In this document: piece by piece, positions 1 through 11,200 of the stretch
Numbering within the stretch: position 1 is the stretch's first letter
Layout: each line of letters opens with the position of its first letter
Source: Pictodentalium vernedei
Lineage: Eukaryota; Mollusca; Scaphopoda; Dentaliida; Dentaliidae
Reading direction: 5' to 3'
Length of the DNA: 64,000 nt
Assembly: GCA_031216915.1 (NCBI GenBank)
Contig: CM062297.1
Coordinates: 541,778,971-541,842,970, forward strand
Translations under genes and position numbers: made by a program
Notes under the pieces: generated by a model
What the model saw: only the letters and a program-made list of their open reading frames with translations
Database searches by the model: none
Told to the model about the DNA's origin: nothing

Positions 1-74
1 AGCAGATCCCATCTGCAACTCGCTAATGCCTGTCGCAGATGAAATCCACTTGACTCGCCTTCCAAACCTCAACA

Positions 75-367
75 CTAGAGGATACTTTCTTTTTTGAAAA
101 GGGGATCTGTATGGCTGTTATAGTTCTTGTTGCAAATAATTCTGATTGCTCTCTTCTGTAATTTGAACAAACGGTCGGTTGCTGCATGACCCCAGATTTG
201 TATTCCGTATAACAAGTGGCTGTGAACGAGTGAAAAGTATATGGATTTTAATGCGCATTTGGAAATCGTTCTTTTAAGTTTATTCATGCAACATATAATG
301 TGTGAGACTTTGGAGCAAAGTGAGTCAATACGACTAGTGAATTTTAAATTTTCATCCATTAATATTC
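75..367 (-). pseudogene. LINE RT C-terminal region
   Basis: This piece continues the reverse transcriptase after a one-base frameshift: GILMDENLKF follows the end of the upstream frame, then LVHSHLLYGIQIWG and LFKLQKRAIRIIC. These are the usual thumb/C-terminal motifs of Jockey/CR1-type elements, which I know by their pattern. A TAG at 75-77 stops the frame where the family normally continues, and nothing recognisable follows to position 1. Confidence 0.8.
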
Positions 368-1759
368 CTAAAAAAGAGACAGTATTTTTGATTCGCAGTT
401 CCCTACAGACCCCAAGGGTTGTCCATTGATTTTTAATTTTATCTGCTTAATCTTGTGTTCATTTTTAGGAGGATGCAGGAGCATGTAATTACTTTTGTCA
501 ATGTTAATTCTGAGATGATTGGCGGAACACCATTTATACAAGTTATTTAGTTGCATGTTGGCTTGATTTTGTAAGATTGCCATGTCAGATCCATTGGCTT
601 GGAGCGTTGTGTTGTCAGCAAATGATAGTGTTTTCATAGATGTAGCTTTGTCAATATCATTTACGTAGATTAGAAATAAAAGAGGTCCTAGCACGGAGCC
701 CTGTGGAACACCACAAGTTATAAGTTTTAGGGGAGAGGCATGTTCATTAAATTCAACATATTGTCTCCTGTTCATCAAGAAGCTTTTGAACCAAGATAGA
801 CATACCCCTCTAATGCCATAGTGTTCTAGTTTCGAAAGTAGAATGTTATGATTAATAGTGTCAAAAGCTTTTGACAAGTCCACAAATATTGACAATGTCG
901 AATCTCTTGTAGTTTTGTCATTATTTTCTGTTACTGATTTCAACAGTTGGAGTATTGGTTGTATAGTCGAGTGCCCTTTACGGAAACCATATTGGTCATT
1001 GTTTAGGATATCAAATTTATTTAAAAATGATGTTTGGCGGTTATCCATTACCTTTTCCATTAACTTAGAGAAAGCGGGTATTATACTTATTGGTCTATAA
1101 TTACTAAATGTGTCTAAGCTTCCTTTTTTATGAATGGGAATTACTTTAGATATTTTCATTTTATCTGGAACAGTTCCAGTTGAGAAGGATAAGTTAATTA
1201 TATGTGCTATCGGGGAGGCAACAGTGGCGATTGATTGCTTTAGAAGGCGCGATGAAACGCCATGAATGTCCGTACTGGTTTTATTCCTAAGTTTGTTCGA
1301 AATGTTTAGAAGTTCATATTCATCGGTAGGGGATATGAAGAAATTATTTGTGTAAATTTCTGATAAGTAGTCTCTGAATGATGTATCGGGAGTCATGGAG
1401 ATTTCATCGATAACAGCTTGGCCAACGGTTGAAAAGAATTCGTTAAATTTTTCAGCGATTTCAGATGGGTCGTCTATCACACCGTCGCCGTGAGTAAAGG
1501 TCGTGCACCTGCTCGGAAGGGTTTTGGATTTTTTAATAAGTTCCCTTATGATTCCCCAAGTTTTTTTTATGTCATGCTTATTTTGGTCCAGTGCTTGTTC
1601 GTAATATTTATTTTTACTGATTCTTTTAAGTCTGTTAAATATTCTATTATAGTTCTTGTATGCCTGGATATTCTCATCATTTGGGATTTTTAGTTTTCGC
1701 TTGTATAAAATGTTTTTTCTGTTAGATGAAGTTATTAGGCCTAATGTCATCCATGGCAT
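368..1759 (-). pseudogene. LINE reverse transcriptase domain, inactivated
   Basis: This open frame of 463 codons reads through the fingers and palm of a LINE reverse transcriptase. Visible motifs in order are NYRPISIIP, YGFRKGHST, FVDLSKAFDTINH (first catalytic Asp), GVPQGSVLGPLLFLIYVNDI, then SFADNTT, and NHLRINIDKSNYML. The usual FADD/YADD box reads FADN because codon 611-613 is AAC where GAC is expected, so one of the metal-binding aspartates is lost. The N-terminal part (PWMTLGLITSSNRK) is the linker that follows the endonuclease in this class; it is out of frame with the endonuclease by a shift near 1755. The frame ends at 368 through a one-base shift in a T-run; the next residues continue at 367 in another frame. 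In an active element this enzyme copies the element RNA at the nicked target. Confidence 0.9.
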
Positions 1760-2340
1760 ACGTTTAGATCGTTTTTATTTACTTTGGTTAGTTTTAGAGG
1801 AAATGCTTCGTCAAAATTCCGTGTATAGATGTCAAGAAAATTATTGTAGGCAATATCAGGACATCTCGAGTTCATGACTGGGTCAAAATTGCTCTCAAGT
1901 AGCTTATCCTTAAAGATGGATATGTTGGCTTGACTGAAAATGCGCCGCTTGACCATTAAGTTTTTAGTGTCTCTGTCTTTTAGACGCTTTGTTTTTATTG
2001 TAAAAGTTGCAAAATGGTCAGATATGTCAGTCAGCAGTATTCCGCTGTGTGATTCGGTCACGTCATTTGTGATTATATTGTCAATCAGGGTGGCAGAGTA
2101 GTCCCTTAATCGTGTTGGTTTTGTAATTAATGGTATATACCCACCAGAGAATATTTTATCTATAAATTCGCTTGTTTTGGGGTGATTTTCGGAATTGAGC
2201 AGATTGATATTAAAGTCCCCCATTATATGTGCCTTTTTGTGCTCATCGTTGATCGATGAGAGGACGCTATCGAATTTTTCACAAAATTTTTCTAAGTTAG
2301 CTAATGGTGCACTGTTGGGTCTATATACACAGCCAATCAT
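1747..2340 (-). pseudogene. LINE APE endonuclease domain, C-terminal half
   Basis: The frame starts inside the endonuclease fold at IGCVYRP and continues with GDFNINLL, a TLIDNIITN stretch and SDHFATF. These correspond to the DFN and SDH catalytic motifs of exonuclease-endonuclease-phosphatase domains in LINEs. The N-terminal half, including the first Asn/Glu motif, is missing because the element is truncated at about 2340; residues upstream in the open frame are translated HINE repeat, not protein. In an intact LINE this domain nicks target DNA. It is shifted one frame from the downstream RT. Confidence 0.85.
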
Positions 2341-2978
2341 ATAAATGAGCCCTGCACGGTGTGCCAACGGGAAATATTGAAGCATTAGTGCACTAAGTTC
2401 ACTGAAGGTCATTGCCAGCAGCAACATTTTTTTTATGGAAATGGAAGATAATCGATAGCTCCCATCTAGAGGTAACCCCAAACAAGCATACCAAGTTTCA
2501 AATTGATCCGATTATAAATGAGCCCTGCACGGTGTGCCAAAGGGAAATATCGATGCATAATCTAAGTTCATTGAAGGTCATTGCCAGCGGTAACATTTTT
2601 TTATGGAAATGGAAGATAATCGATAGCTCCCATCTAGAGGTAACCCCAAACAAGCATACCAAGTTTCAAACTGATCTGATCACAAATGTGTCTGGTAGGG
2701 TTTGCCAAAGGAATATACTGATGCCTGACTAAACTAAGTTCAAAGGTCATTGCCAGCTGCAACATTTTTTGCTGTAAATGGAAGAAAATCGATAGCTCCC
2801 ATCTAGAAGTCACCCCAAACAAGCATGCCAAGGTTCAAAGCAATCTGATCATAAATGTGACCTGTGCAGAGTGCCAAAGGAAACTGTGGACATACATACG
2901 TACATGCACCAAGACGTACGTAAGCCGACGGACGAGAAGTGACAGCAATAGCTCAGCTTGACTTGTCAAGTTGAGCTA
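2340..2978 (+). mobile_element. HINE-A (pearl-like Helentron derivative), 3' portion
   Basis: Three and a half tandem copies of a core of about 165-175 bp carry the words CCCATCTAGAGGTAACCCC, ACCAAGTTTC and TGCCAAAGG. They are followed by a GACG-type tract and a 3' hairpin in which AGCTCAGCTTGAC pairs with GTCAAGTTGAGCT. The 3' end is GAGCTA at about 2978. The left part is cut off by the LINE. The same core recurs at 22484-24579, 31579-33870 and 38611-39719. Confidence 0.8.
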
Positions 2979-3935
2979 AAAATCGAGTGAGGGATATGGC
3001 CTGCTGGTTGCACTAATGGAATTGCTGACAATTTATTTGTCAAATCCAAGATGGCCGGTGACGGCTATCTTTTTCAATGGAATGCATAAAAATTTGATAA
3101 CTCCCATCTGGACATCATACCAAAATTACATATAAAATTTGAAAAAGATCGGGTGAGAGGAGCGACCTGTAGGGTCTGCTAATGGAATTGTTGACAATTT
3201 ATATTCCAAATCCAAGATGGCCTCTGCCTGCCATGTTTTTCAACGAAATTCAGAAAAATTTGAACACTATCATCTAGACATCACACCAAAACTACATATG
3301 AAACTTGAATAAGTTTGAGTGTGAGATGTGGCCTGCAGGGTGTGCTAATGGAATGACAATTCAAATGCCAATCCAAGATGGCTGCTGACAGCCATATTTT
3401 TTAACAAAATTCAGAAAAATTTGATAGCTCCCATCTAGACATCACACCAAAGGTATATATGAAATTGAAAAAAGATCAGGTAAGAGATGTGACCTGTAGG
3501 GTGTGCTAATGGAACTGTTGACAATTATATCTGAATCCAAGATGGATGCTTGCAACCATGTTTTTCAACAAAATTCAGAAATATTTCCTATCTCCCATCT
3601 TGACATCACTCCAAAGCTATATATGAAATTTGAAAAAGATTGAGTGAGAGATGCGGCCTGTAGGGTGTGTTAATGGAATTGTTGACAATTTATAGGCCAA
3701 ACCTAAGATGGCTACTGGTGGCCATGTTTTTTAACGAAATTAAAAAAAAATTGATAGCTCCCTCTAGACATTGCCCCAAAGCTACATATGAAATCTGGGA
3801 CAGATTGGGTGAAAGCTGCAACCTGTAGGATGTCCTAAAGGAATTGTTGGGCATTTTATATCCAAATCCAACATGGCCACTGGAGGCCATGTTTTTCAAC
3901 AAAATTAAAAAAAAACTGACAGCTCCCATCTTAGT
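2979..3935. repeat. HINE-F core array, six ~165-bp repeats
   Basis: The landmark AATCCAAGATGG (or a close variant) occurs at 3043, 3209, 3370, 3534, 3700 and 3865, giving spacings of 161-166 bp. Each unit contains TCCCATCTAGACATCACACC and CTACATATGAAATTTG. The array starts directly after the 3' end of HINE-A, so HINE-A appears to have landed in it. A matching 3' terminus for this family is at 14768-14960. Confidence 0.85.
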
Positions 3936-5263
3936 CAGGTTGGGAAATATGAAAAATAATTTTAAAGAAAGTTCTGAAGGCATTTTTGGGGAAAAGTTGA
4001 CAGGCGGTATTTTTTTCGTATTTAGTATGTGATGAATTCATTGGAAGTGCCTGTCACCATCTACCTCATCTATTAACCCCTTAAGAGCAGCTTCTATATA
4101 ACCCCTATCTGATTGAGTGAAAATGACAATTTATACTAAAATAAAAAATGTAGGTCCATGTTAATGGAATAATAAAATAGGTTTTGTCTGAATAATATGT
4201 CATGAACTAATTATATAACTGGTTTTAGAATTTTAACAAATCAGAAATTGGTTTTTATGGGATGGAATCAAGAATTACTTATCTAAATCTTGTTTACTGG
4301 AGCTCGAAGAGCTGAGAACACTTGGAGGTAACTAACATGGATAAAATCTATTACTCCTATGATTAGACCGTTAGAACTTGCTTTATTAATAAAATAAAAG
4401 TATTAGGAACTGAGGCAGTCAAGGCTAATCCTTCAGTATCTACCACACCTGTCAAAAGCTTGTGGGAATAGTCTTAACGGAGGTCAAGTAGGAATGCTAT
4501 AAAAAATAACCAACAACATTTCAATTTCCAAAATGTTGACCTTTTTAGTCACCATTCATTTATATCAAAGTGCATAATAAAATAGCATGTTGGAAACAGA
4601 AACATTAATTTTAAAATTCCCTACCTGAAGGTAGAGGATTAGAAATTTAATGTTGCTCACACATTCATTACAATAATGCGTGTGACCATAGAAAGAAGTA
4701 CATAGTTTGGAAAATCTGTTGGCAGAGGTATATCTGTTCAATGAAACGAAACTGGTGAGTAATGTTATATTCCCATTCAAAGGCGTACAGAATTTGTTTT
4801 AGAGGGGGCTGAACTAGTTATGCCCCCAAACCTCTCTCATTCCAAACGAGATGCGGAAGAAATCTCCCGAGGGTCGTAGGCCCAAGCTGGGGGGTAGGTA
4901 TGGGAGGGGGTGTCCCACTTCCCCTGAGATGGGGGCTGTGAGCCTCCCCCGGGAAATTTAAAAAAAAACAGGATGTCAAGAAGGCAGTTCTGGTGATTTT
5001 CTCATCATTAAATATACTGAAATAATTGTACTTTTAGAGGGGTGGTTAAAGGCTTTTCCAGGTGAATTACTCATTTGCACAGAACTTAGTTGATACTGTG
5101 ATACCTTGAACAACAATCTACGCAAGCCCCTTCTTATGAATGACAAATTATAAACTCATGATTATGAATATTAGTTTCAGCTGAAAAACTTGCATTCGAA
5201 ATATTACATGAATGGTTACTAACCTTTGTACCATTCTTTTGTAGGCTGTTATCTCCCAGTAAT
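3936..5263. other. no recognised gene
   Basis: AT-rich single-copy-looking sequence. A GC-rich patch at 4800-4960 (runs of GGGG and CCCC) looks like the middle of an old dispersed repeat but has no ends I can define. No coding signal was seen on either strand. Confidence 0.5.
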
Positions 5264-5360
5264 AAAAATCGGGTAATACATTCCCCAAGAAGAATTAGCC
5301 TGTGGTCACATCATGTGACCACAGGCTAATATTTCTTGGGGAATGTATTACCTGATTTTT
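5264..5360. repeat. 97-bp near-perfect palindrome
   Basis: The 48-bp arms 5264-5311 and 5313-5360 surround a single central C at 5312 and differ at only about three positions. The arm centre reads TGTGGTCACAT / ATGTGACCACA. It looks like the hairpin of a foldback MITE; no target duplication is evident. Confidence 0.85.
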
Positions 5361-5434
5361 TACAGATTTCTGCCCGAAAATCATGTCGATCTCGACTCAA
5401 GGGCAGGGGGGCTCGTATGCCTATGTTCCCATTC

Positions 5435-6660
5435 AACTGCCTCTAGGCACTGGGTTTGAAATTTAGAGTAGCTTATCGATCTTGGTGGGATAACAAACAC
5501 AGTTATGAACAGTACTTAGCTGGATAGTTTTTGACTGGGAAAACATTACTTGAATAAAATAATTGTGTTGTGAGCTAATTATCAGTCCCATTTTGTCTAC
5601 AGATTGGCACAGTGGCCATTCTCGCTGCATTGGCACTGCATAGTACATCGAAGATTTGCTTTCTGACATTTGCACTGATTATTAAGACATTGCATGCGAC
5701 AGTTGCAGAAAATAATTTCAACGCTTTGAACTTGGAACTGGTGGAAGGGACATCAATATAGGAACCCAACTGTCACCATCACATTTCCAGCCCGTGGTTT
5801 CTGGGGGAGGTAATTCAGGGTATCCCTTGTATGCCTGCCTCCATAGAGTTGCCTGGTAGTGTGCACATTTTTATGGAACCTGAGAGCATCTATAGTTGGT
5901 GGTAAAGTCTCTGGGGCTTGTGATTTGAAGAATAGCAAATGGCGTGCCTCATCGGTGGTGTTGTCATTGTCAGCTCTGTATAATCGACAAACAAATTATG
6001 CGACTTGATAAGATATTTCAGTGTTTAATTCTCCACAGATTCTCCTAGATTAGAAAGCAGATCGTGGTGCTTCGTGAAGAACATGTTTTCTTGCCCCGAC
6101 CAGAGAAGGAAGAAGTTACATCACTACCAGTTAGTGCATGAAAAGCAGGAATACTTTCCATGACAGTCTCACTAAGGTGCATGCTTTCAACAATTGTGTG
6201 AACAGGTATATACTTTCTCTGCTTGGACGTACCAGCTTTCAACCAAAGATGTTTACATTCCATGCGATGAAAGTACCCGAGGAGAAGGACGAGGATGTCT
6301 GTATCACGTGACTGAACAACGATGCTCTCTGTCTGACTGCTGACGCAATGAAATATAATTCTGGAATCAGCATCTTCGTGTCAGGCTTTCAGTTTGGAAG
6401 TGTTCACACTTGGGTTGTTAGCTTCAACCCTCTCCTCATCTTCAAAATCACCCGAAGCCACTATTACATTGGCAGATTCTTTGATCAGACATTCACACAA
6501 GTATTTCTCAAAGTCCGCCTGGACGGCAAAGCAAGAAAACTCTTCCAGTCCGTTGGCAATGGAACATGTGCAGATTCAACAACTCTCCTCACTGGCCTTC
6601 AACCTTTAGTCCTTCTCTGGCGAGTCCCCAATTTCACAGATTATTCATAATATCTATAAA
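5435..6660 (-). pseudogene. FEN/XPG-like nuclease-family gene, decayed C-terminal part
   Basis: This is the 3' half of the gene begun at 13110. Reading the minus strand I see VPLPTDWKSFLAL (about 6560), then after a frameshift ADFEKYLCECLIKESANV, then HEDADSRIIFHC, RDTDILVLLLGY and FHALTGSDVTSSFSGRG (6080-6160), and finally DALRFHKNVHTTRQLYGG (about 5850). The family is known to me as large uncharacterised invertebrate proteins with HEEADTRI, DTDVLVLL and GCDTTS motifs. The spacing of H-E-x-A-D, D-T-D and G-x-D resembles the I-region of FEN1/XPG nucleases (EAEA, DxD, GSDY); that assignment is my inference. Internal stops (for example TGA near 6379) and frameshifts show it is not functional. 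Confidence 0.75.
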
Positions 6661-7092
6661 CTGCCTAGCGGGGCAACATACACCCGGCAAAATTGGAGCA
6701 TGCACAAGTTTCCCTGGGGTAAAGTCTGAAATTTTTGTTGACTCGACTATGTCTGTCCCCCCCTCCAATAATTCACCTGATTTCACATTTTCATATCAAG
6801 CGATCTGAGGCCTTCACAAAATAAAACAAGAGGCCCCAAGGGGCCTGAGGGCGCTCACCTGACATGGTAGCCTAAATATCAACCCAGAGAATTGATTTCA
6901 ACAAGTTGCATCTGCTCCTCCTAAGAAAAGCATATACCAAATATCCAAAGATTCTGACCAGTGGATCTAAAAAAAAAAAGAAGATTTTTAAAGAATATTC
7001 CTCATATTGAACTAAGTTATAATTCGGGCTCCCACAGGGAGCCCCTATATGAACCCAGGGACTTGGCTTTAACAAACTTAAATCTCACCCCC

Positions 7093-7343
7093 TTAACTGG
7101 TAGAGTGCTGGAAGCCCTATTTTGGGCTTTACTAAAAGTGACAGGCAATAACTGTCTGTAGCTACATTCTGCCTTAGGAAGCCTTTATTGTCCCTGATAT
7201 GATTCAGATTTTTTATACAATACTTTGCTCTCTGACATTTAATTGGATAGTGCCTATAAGGCACTATCCAATTAAATGTAATAGAGCAGTATATGATGAG
7301 CTTTGATTTGTTGCCAGAAAAAACTCCGCACTTTACCAGTTAA
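7093..7343. mobile_element. TTAA-flanked palindromic MITE, copy 1
   Basis: TTAA at 7093-7096 and 7340-7343 flank ends CTGGTAGAGTGC and GCACTTTACCAG. A 20-bp inner hairpin (7235-7254 with 7260-7279, loop TATAA) sits in the middle. The neighbouring core repeat at about 7495 shows the uninterrupted form ACCCCCCTAAGGATGCTGC, so the element clearly interrupts a HINE-C unit at a TTAA-like site. Confidence 0.85.
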
Positions 7344-8748
7344 GGATGCTGCACACCAAATATCCGACTGCTGGATCTGAAGAAGAAGATTTTTAAAGAA
7401 AATTCCTCATTTTGAACTAAGTTACAATTCAAGCTCCCACAGTGAGTCCAAATATGGACCTAGGGACATGGCTTGAACAAACTTGAATCTCACCCCCCTA
7501 AGGATGCTGCATATCAAATATCAAAACATTCCAACTGCTGGATCTGAAGAAGATTTTTAAAGAAAATTCCTCATTTTGAACTAAGTTATAATTCAGGCTT
7601 CCACAGTGAGCCCAAATATGAACCCAGGGACTTGGCTTGAACAAACTTGAATCTCACCCCCAAGCATGGTGCATACCCAATATCAAAAGATTCTGCCTGC
7701 TGGATCTTGAGAAGAAGATTTTCAAAGAAATTTGCCTAAAATGCACTAAGTTCGAATTCGAGCTTCTATGCGGAGCCCAAATATAAACCCAGGGAGCCGA
7801 TTTGAACAAACTTGAATCAGATCCACCCCACAATGTTGCATACCAAATATCAAAATATTCTGCCTGCTGGATCTGGAGAAGAAGATTTTTTAAGAAATTT
7901 GCCTGAAATGCACTAAGTTCGAATTCGGGCTTCTATAGTGAGCCCAAATATGAATCCAGGAGGCTGATTTGAACAAACTTGAATCAGATCCACCCCACAA
8001 TGTTGCATACCAAATATCAAAAGATTCTGCCTGCTGGATCTGGAGAAGAAGATTTTTTAAGAAATTTGCCTGAAATGCACTAAGTTCGAATTCAGGCTTC
8101 TATAGTGAGCCCAAATATGAATCCAGGGGGCCGATTTGAACAAACTTGAATCAGATCAACCCCACAATGTTGCATCCCAAATATCAAAAGATTCTGCCTG
8201 CTGCATCTGGAGAAGAAGATTTTTAAAGAAATTTGCCTGAAATGCACTAAGTTCGAATTCGAGCTTCTATACTGAGCCCACATATAAACCCAGGGGGCCG
8301 ATCTGAACAAATTTGAATCATATCCACCCCACAATGTTGCATACCAAATATCAAAAGATTCTGCCTGCTGGATCTGAAGAAGATTTTTTAAGAAATTTGC
8401 CTGAAATGCACTAAGTTCCAATTCGGGCTTCTATAGTGAGCCCAAATATGAATCCAGGGAGCCGATTTGAACAAACTTCCATCAGATCCACCCCACAATG
8501 TTACATACCAAATATCAAAAGATTCTGCCTGCTGGATCTGGAGAAGAAGATTTTTTAAGAAATTTGCCTGAAATGCACTAAGTTCGAAATCGGGCTCCTA
8601 TACTGAGCCCAAATATGAACCCAGGGGGCCGATTTGAACAAACTTGAATCAGATCCACCCTACAATGTTGTATACCAAATATCAAAAGATTCTGCCTGCT
8701 GGATCTGGAGAAAAAGATTTTTTAATCTTTTTCCCATTGCCTAGTGTT

Positions 8749-8773
8749 AAAAAGTGCTGACTCAGCACTTTTT
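8749..8773. promoter_or_regulatory. palindrome containing a consensus T-MARE
   Basis: AAAAAGTGCTGA and TCAGCACTTTTT flank a single C. The central 13 bp TGCTGACTCAGCA (8755-8767) is the textbook Maf/NRF2 recognition element and contains the AP-1 core TGACTCA. The same block recurs in the other two HINE-C copies. Binding is not shown. Confidence 0.55.
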
Positions 8774-9654
8774 CAAAGTCCTGAAAAAAGCACCTTGTGA
8801 TCAAACCGATAGGGATTTTTTTAACCATTCTATTCTACTGGATAAAAGTAAGCTTTATACAAAATAAGAATTCTCTGTGCCATGTAGTTTTGGAGATATG
8901 GCAGTCTTAAGGTTTTTTCTATTTTTAGCTCCCGAGGTTCCCACGGGGCAATGAGAAAAATTTTTTTTGCACCAATCAACTACTTATGACCCATTATCAT
9001 CTCATATCAAATTTGGTTCAAATCGACCTCACGGTTCTGAAAATAGAAATTTTAGGCGTGGCCAAAATTTTTGCTCCTCCCATAACGAAGGCAAATAATG
9101 CCCGACAAACTTCTCTTGAACAAACTTGATTCTAAACCTCAAAAGGACTCTGTATACCACATATCAAGTCTCTGCTACTGGTGGTTCATTAGAAGAAGAT
9201 TTTCAAAAAATTTGGCCATTTTTCCCCCACACCTCTGCTCAATATGAGCCGAAAGCTATTTTGGATAAAAATCAAAATGCCCCTATATAACCACTATTTA
9301 CGTGAAATTTAATTAAAATGTGGCCAGTGGTTTAGGAGAAAGAGGCTCAAACACCACCATCACGCAGGACGACGGACGACAGACGACGGACGAAGAGTGA
9401 TAAGAAAAGCTCACCCCGACTTTCAGTCAGGTGAGCTAAAAATGGTAGCATCCATTTGATTCATAAGATAACTTCTAAAGGGCTTCAAGGCTGCTGTTGA
9501 CGATTCTCCTTACCGTTTACAATGGTAGCGTCCATTCACTGACAGGTTAACTTCACTGATAACGATTGACGATAGGTGGTGCCAAGGAAAAAGACATTTT
9601 GAGGATCATAATAGGTAAAACTGGTGAGGATTCTCGTCGTTTAAAAATAAAACA

Positions 9655-10176
9655 AAGTTACCTGCTCTTGTCACATGCACAATGGCAACTGGTGATCAAC
9701 ATGTGTGCAAAATTTGAACAATATAGCATGTAAAATGTTGAAGGAGCAGGCGACACAATACTGTAATGTTTTTAGTACTAAAAGGGTGCATAACTCTGGA
9801 AGTACAAAACAGAGTTATCTGCTCGTCACATGCACAATGCCAATTGGGGATCAACATGTGTGCAAAGTTTGAACAATATAGCATGTAAAATGTTGAAGGA
9901 GTAGGCGACACAATACTGTAATGTTTTATGTACTAAAAGGGGGCTATAACTCTGGAAATACAAAATGGAGTTACCTGCATTTGTCACATGCACAACCGCA
10001 ATTACTGATCAACATGTGTGCAAAGTTTGAACAATGTAGCATGTAAACTGTTGGAGGAGTAGGCGAAACAAAAATTGTTTATGGACAGACACACAGACAG
10101 ACAGAGAGACAGACAGACAGAGATGGACAATGCCATAACATAATACGTCTGTCAAAAAATGGCGGGCATATAAAAA
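9655..10176 (+). mobile_element. HINE-E
   Basis: Three core repeats with the landmark GATCAACATGTGTGCAAA at 9694, 9849 and 10007 (spacing 155 and 158 bp) are followed by a CAGA microsatellite (10083-10122). The 3' end reads ATACGTCTGTCAAAAAATGG then CGGGCATATAAAA, an imperfect hairpin. It interrupts the nuclease-like gene right after the residues IDVVF, where the family normally continues with DRY. The 217 bp between this element and HINE-C (9438-9654) show nothing I recognise. Confidence 0.75.
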
Positions 10177-11200
10177 CCACATCAATCCGGTTGAATGACC
10201 TTCCAGCAAGCAGAACATTTTCAACAAACACATTGCCCAAATCTTCGAATGTATTCGCCTTCCTTGGTTTGCCAATACCCATAACTAAGGCTTGTCCATC
10301 AATGATTATAGTCGACCCTCCTGGTAGATCATTTGATGCTAAGGTCGCTGGGCATACAACATTTGAAATAAAAGACTGCGTCAAATTTGCCTTTGACCCT
10401 GATCGGAGTTCTCCAATCATCTCCGCCAGAGATATTGGTACTGGGAGAAATTCGGTGCAGAGAATTTTTCCCAAATCAATGTCTCTACCTGCATCCTGAG
10501 CAACGATGAGTCCCTGCTCCTATCTGCCTTCAAAATATTTTGCTTTTCTGATTTGAATGTGTTGCGGTTCGTATTGAAGAGAGCTGAAAAAGTTGGTGGC
10601 TTATTCTTTGGTAAGGTTTCTCGCAAGCTTCTCCTTTTTAATACAGGGGTTAATAATCTTTCTGTTACAAATATCAGAAGTTGTGATTGCCCTCTTTCCA
10701 CCCCATGAATGAGTGAATCCTCTATTTCTGGTGTTGTCAGGTCTTTCGTTGCGATGTTTTGCAGTACATCAGTGTCATTCTAGAACATCTTTTATTCTAT
10801 CAATGCTGTGTAGAGGTTATTTTCATCATGACGGTCACGAATTTGTCTCTCCTGACTTGACTCATTATGTTTGGGATCAGCATCTCTGTTTAAGTTGTAC
10901 AAACTCTTCACCTGATTGGAGATATGAGATCTCATGTTAAAAGAGAGGGCACACCTACTCAGTGCAGTATGCGTTTTTGTGATGCCTATAATATCACCTC
11001 TCTTCTTGCCTGTCCCATTCAACCACTCTTGGCTCTGGTCTGGGTCAACTTGATTGAATCTGTTGTACGACCGCTTTACGACGAAGTTGCCTGCCTGAAA
11101 CTCCTGCAGAACGGGAGATGGCAGTTGGTGCATTTCGTTGAGGTACACTGTCACCCACCATGAATAGTTTGTATAAAAATGGGCAACATATCATGAAAAG
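10177..11200 (-). pseudogene. FEN/XPG-like nuclease-family gene, decayed middle part
   Basis: Two diagnostic stretches are readable. The first (10800-11154) begins MTVYLNEMHQLPSPVLQEF and continues FVVKRSYNRFNQVDPDQSQE and GDIIGITKTHTALSR, a region conserved in this large uncharacterised family. The second (10150-10474) has LPVPISLAE, then STIIIDGQALVMGIG, FEDLGNVFVENVLLAG and RIDVVF. By position and pattern IIIDG and DVVFD look like the N-region of FEN/XPG nucleases (IAIDAS and YVFDG), each supplying a metal-binding Asp. That is inference. The frame shifts between the two blocks near 10430-10700, and the gene is cut by HINE-E at 10176. Confidence 0.75.

Larger units (their letters stand above)
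1..2340 (-). mobile_element. 5'-truncated non-LTR retrotransposon (LINE, CR1/Jockey-like)
   Basis: A LINE lies on the minus strand with its 3' part at the left edge. In coding order it holds the C-terminal half of an APE-type endonuclease (1747-2340), a reverse transcriptase (368-1759) and an RT C-terminal piece (75-367). The coding frame begins abruptly at about 2340, where sequence switches to a HINE-A core repeat; the word ataaatgagccctgcacgg is shared with the neighbouring repeat copy at 2515. This is what a 5'-truncated LINE inserted into that array would look like. At least two frameshifts (near 1755 and 367) and a changed catalytic residue show it is dead. I cannot choose between CR1, L2 and Jockey clades without a tree. 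Confidence 0.9.
6828..9437 (+). mobile_element. HINE-C copy 1
   Basis: The 5' end ACAAGAGGCCCCAAGGGGCC is followed by the sub-terminal arm GCTCACCTGAC. The core has nine repeats with the landmark ACCAAATATCAAAA, spaced about 158-168 bp, from 7353 to 8674. A unique 3' block (8720-9360) and a GACGGACGAC tract follow, then a hairpin pairing AGCTCACC with GGTGAGCT and ending GAGCTA at 9437. It sits inside the nuclease-like pseudogene, has no open reading frame of its own and hosts a TTAA MITE at 7093-7343. Such elements are thought to be moved by a Helentron Rep-helicase supplied in trans; none is seen here. Confidence 0.85.

Noticed and set aside
4800-4960. GC-rich patch suggesting a CpG-island promoter
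   Set aside because: It is dominated by G and C homopolymers with few CpGs and no gene follows; more likely an old repeat fragment.
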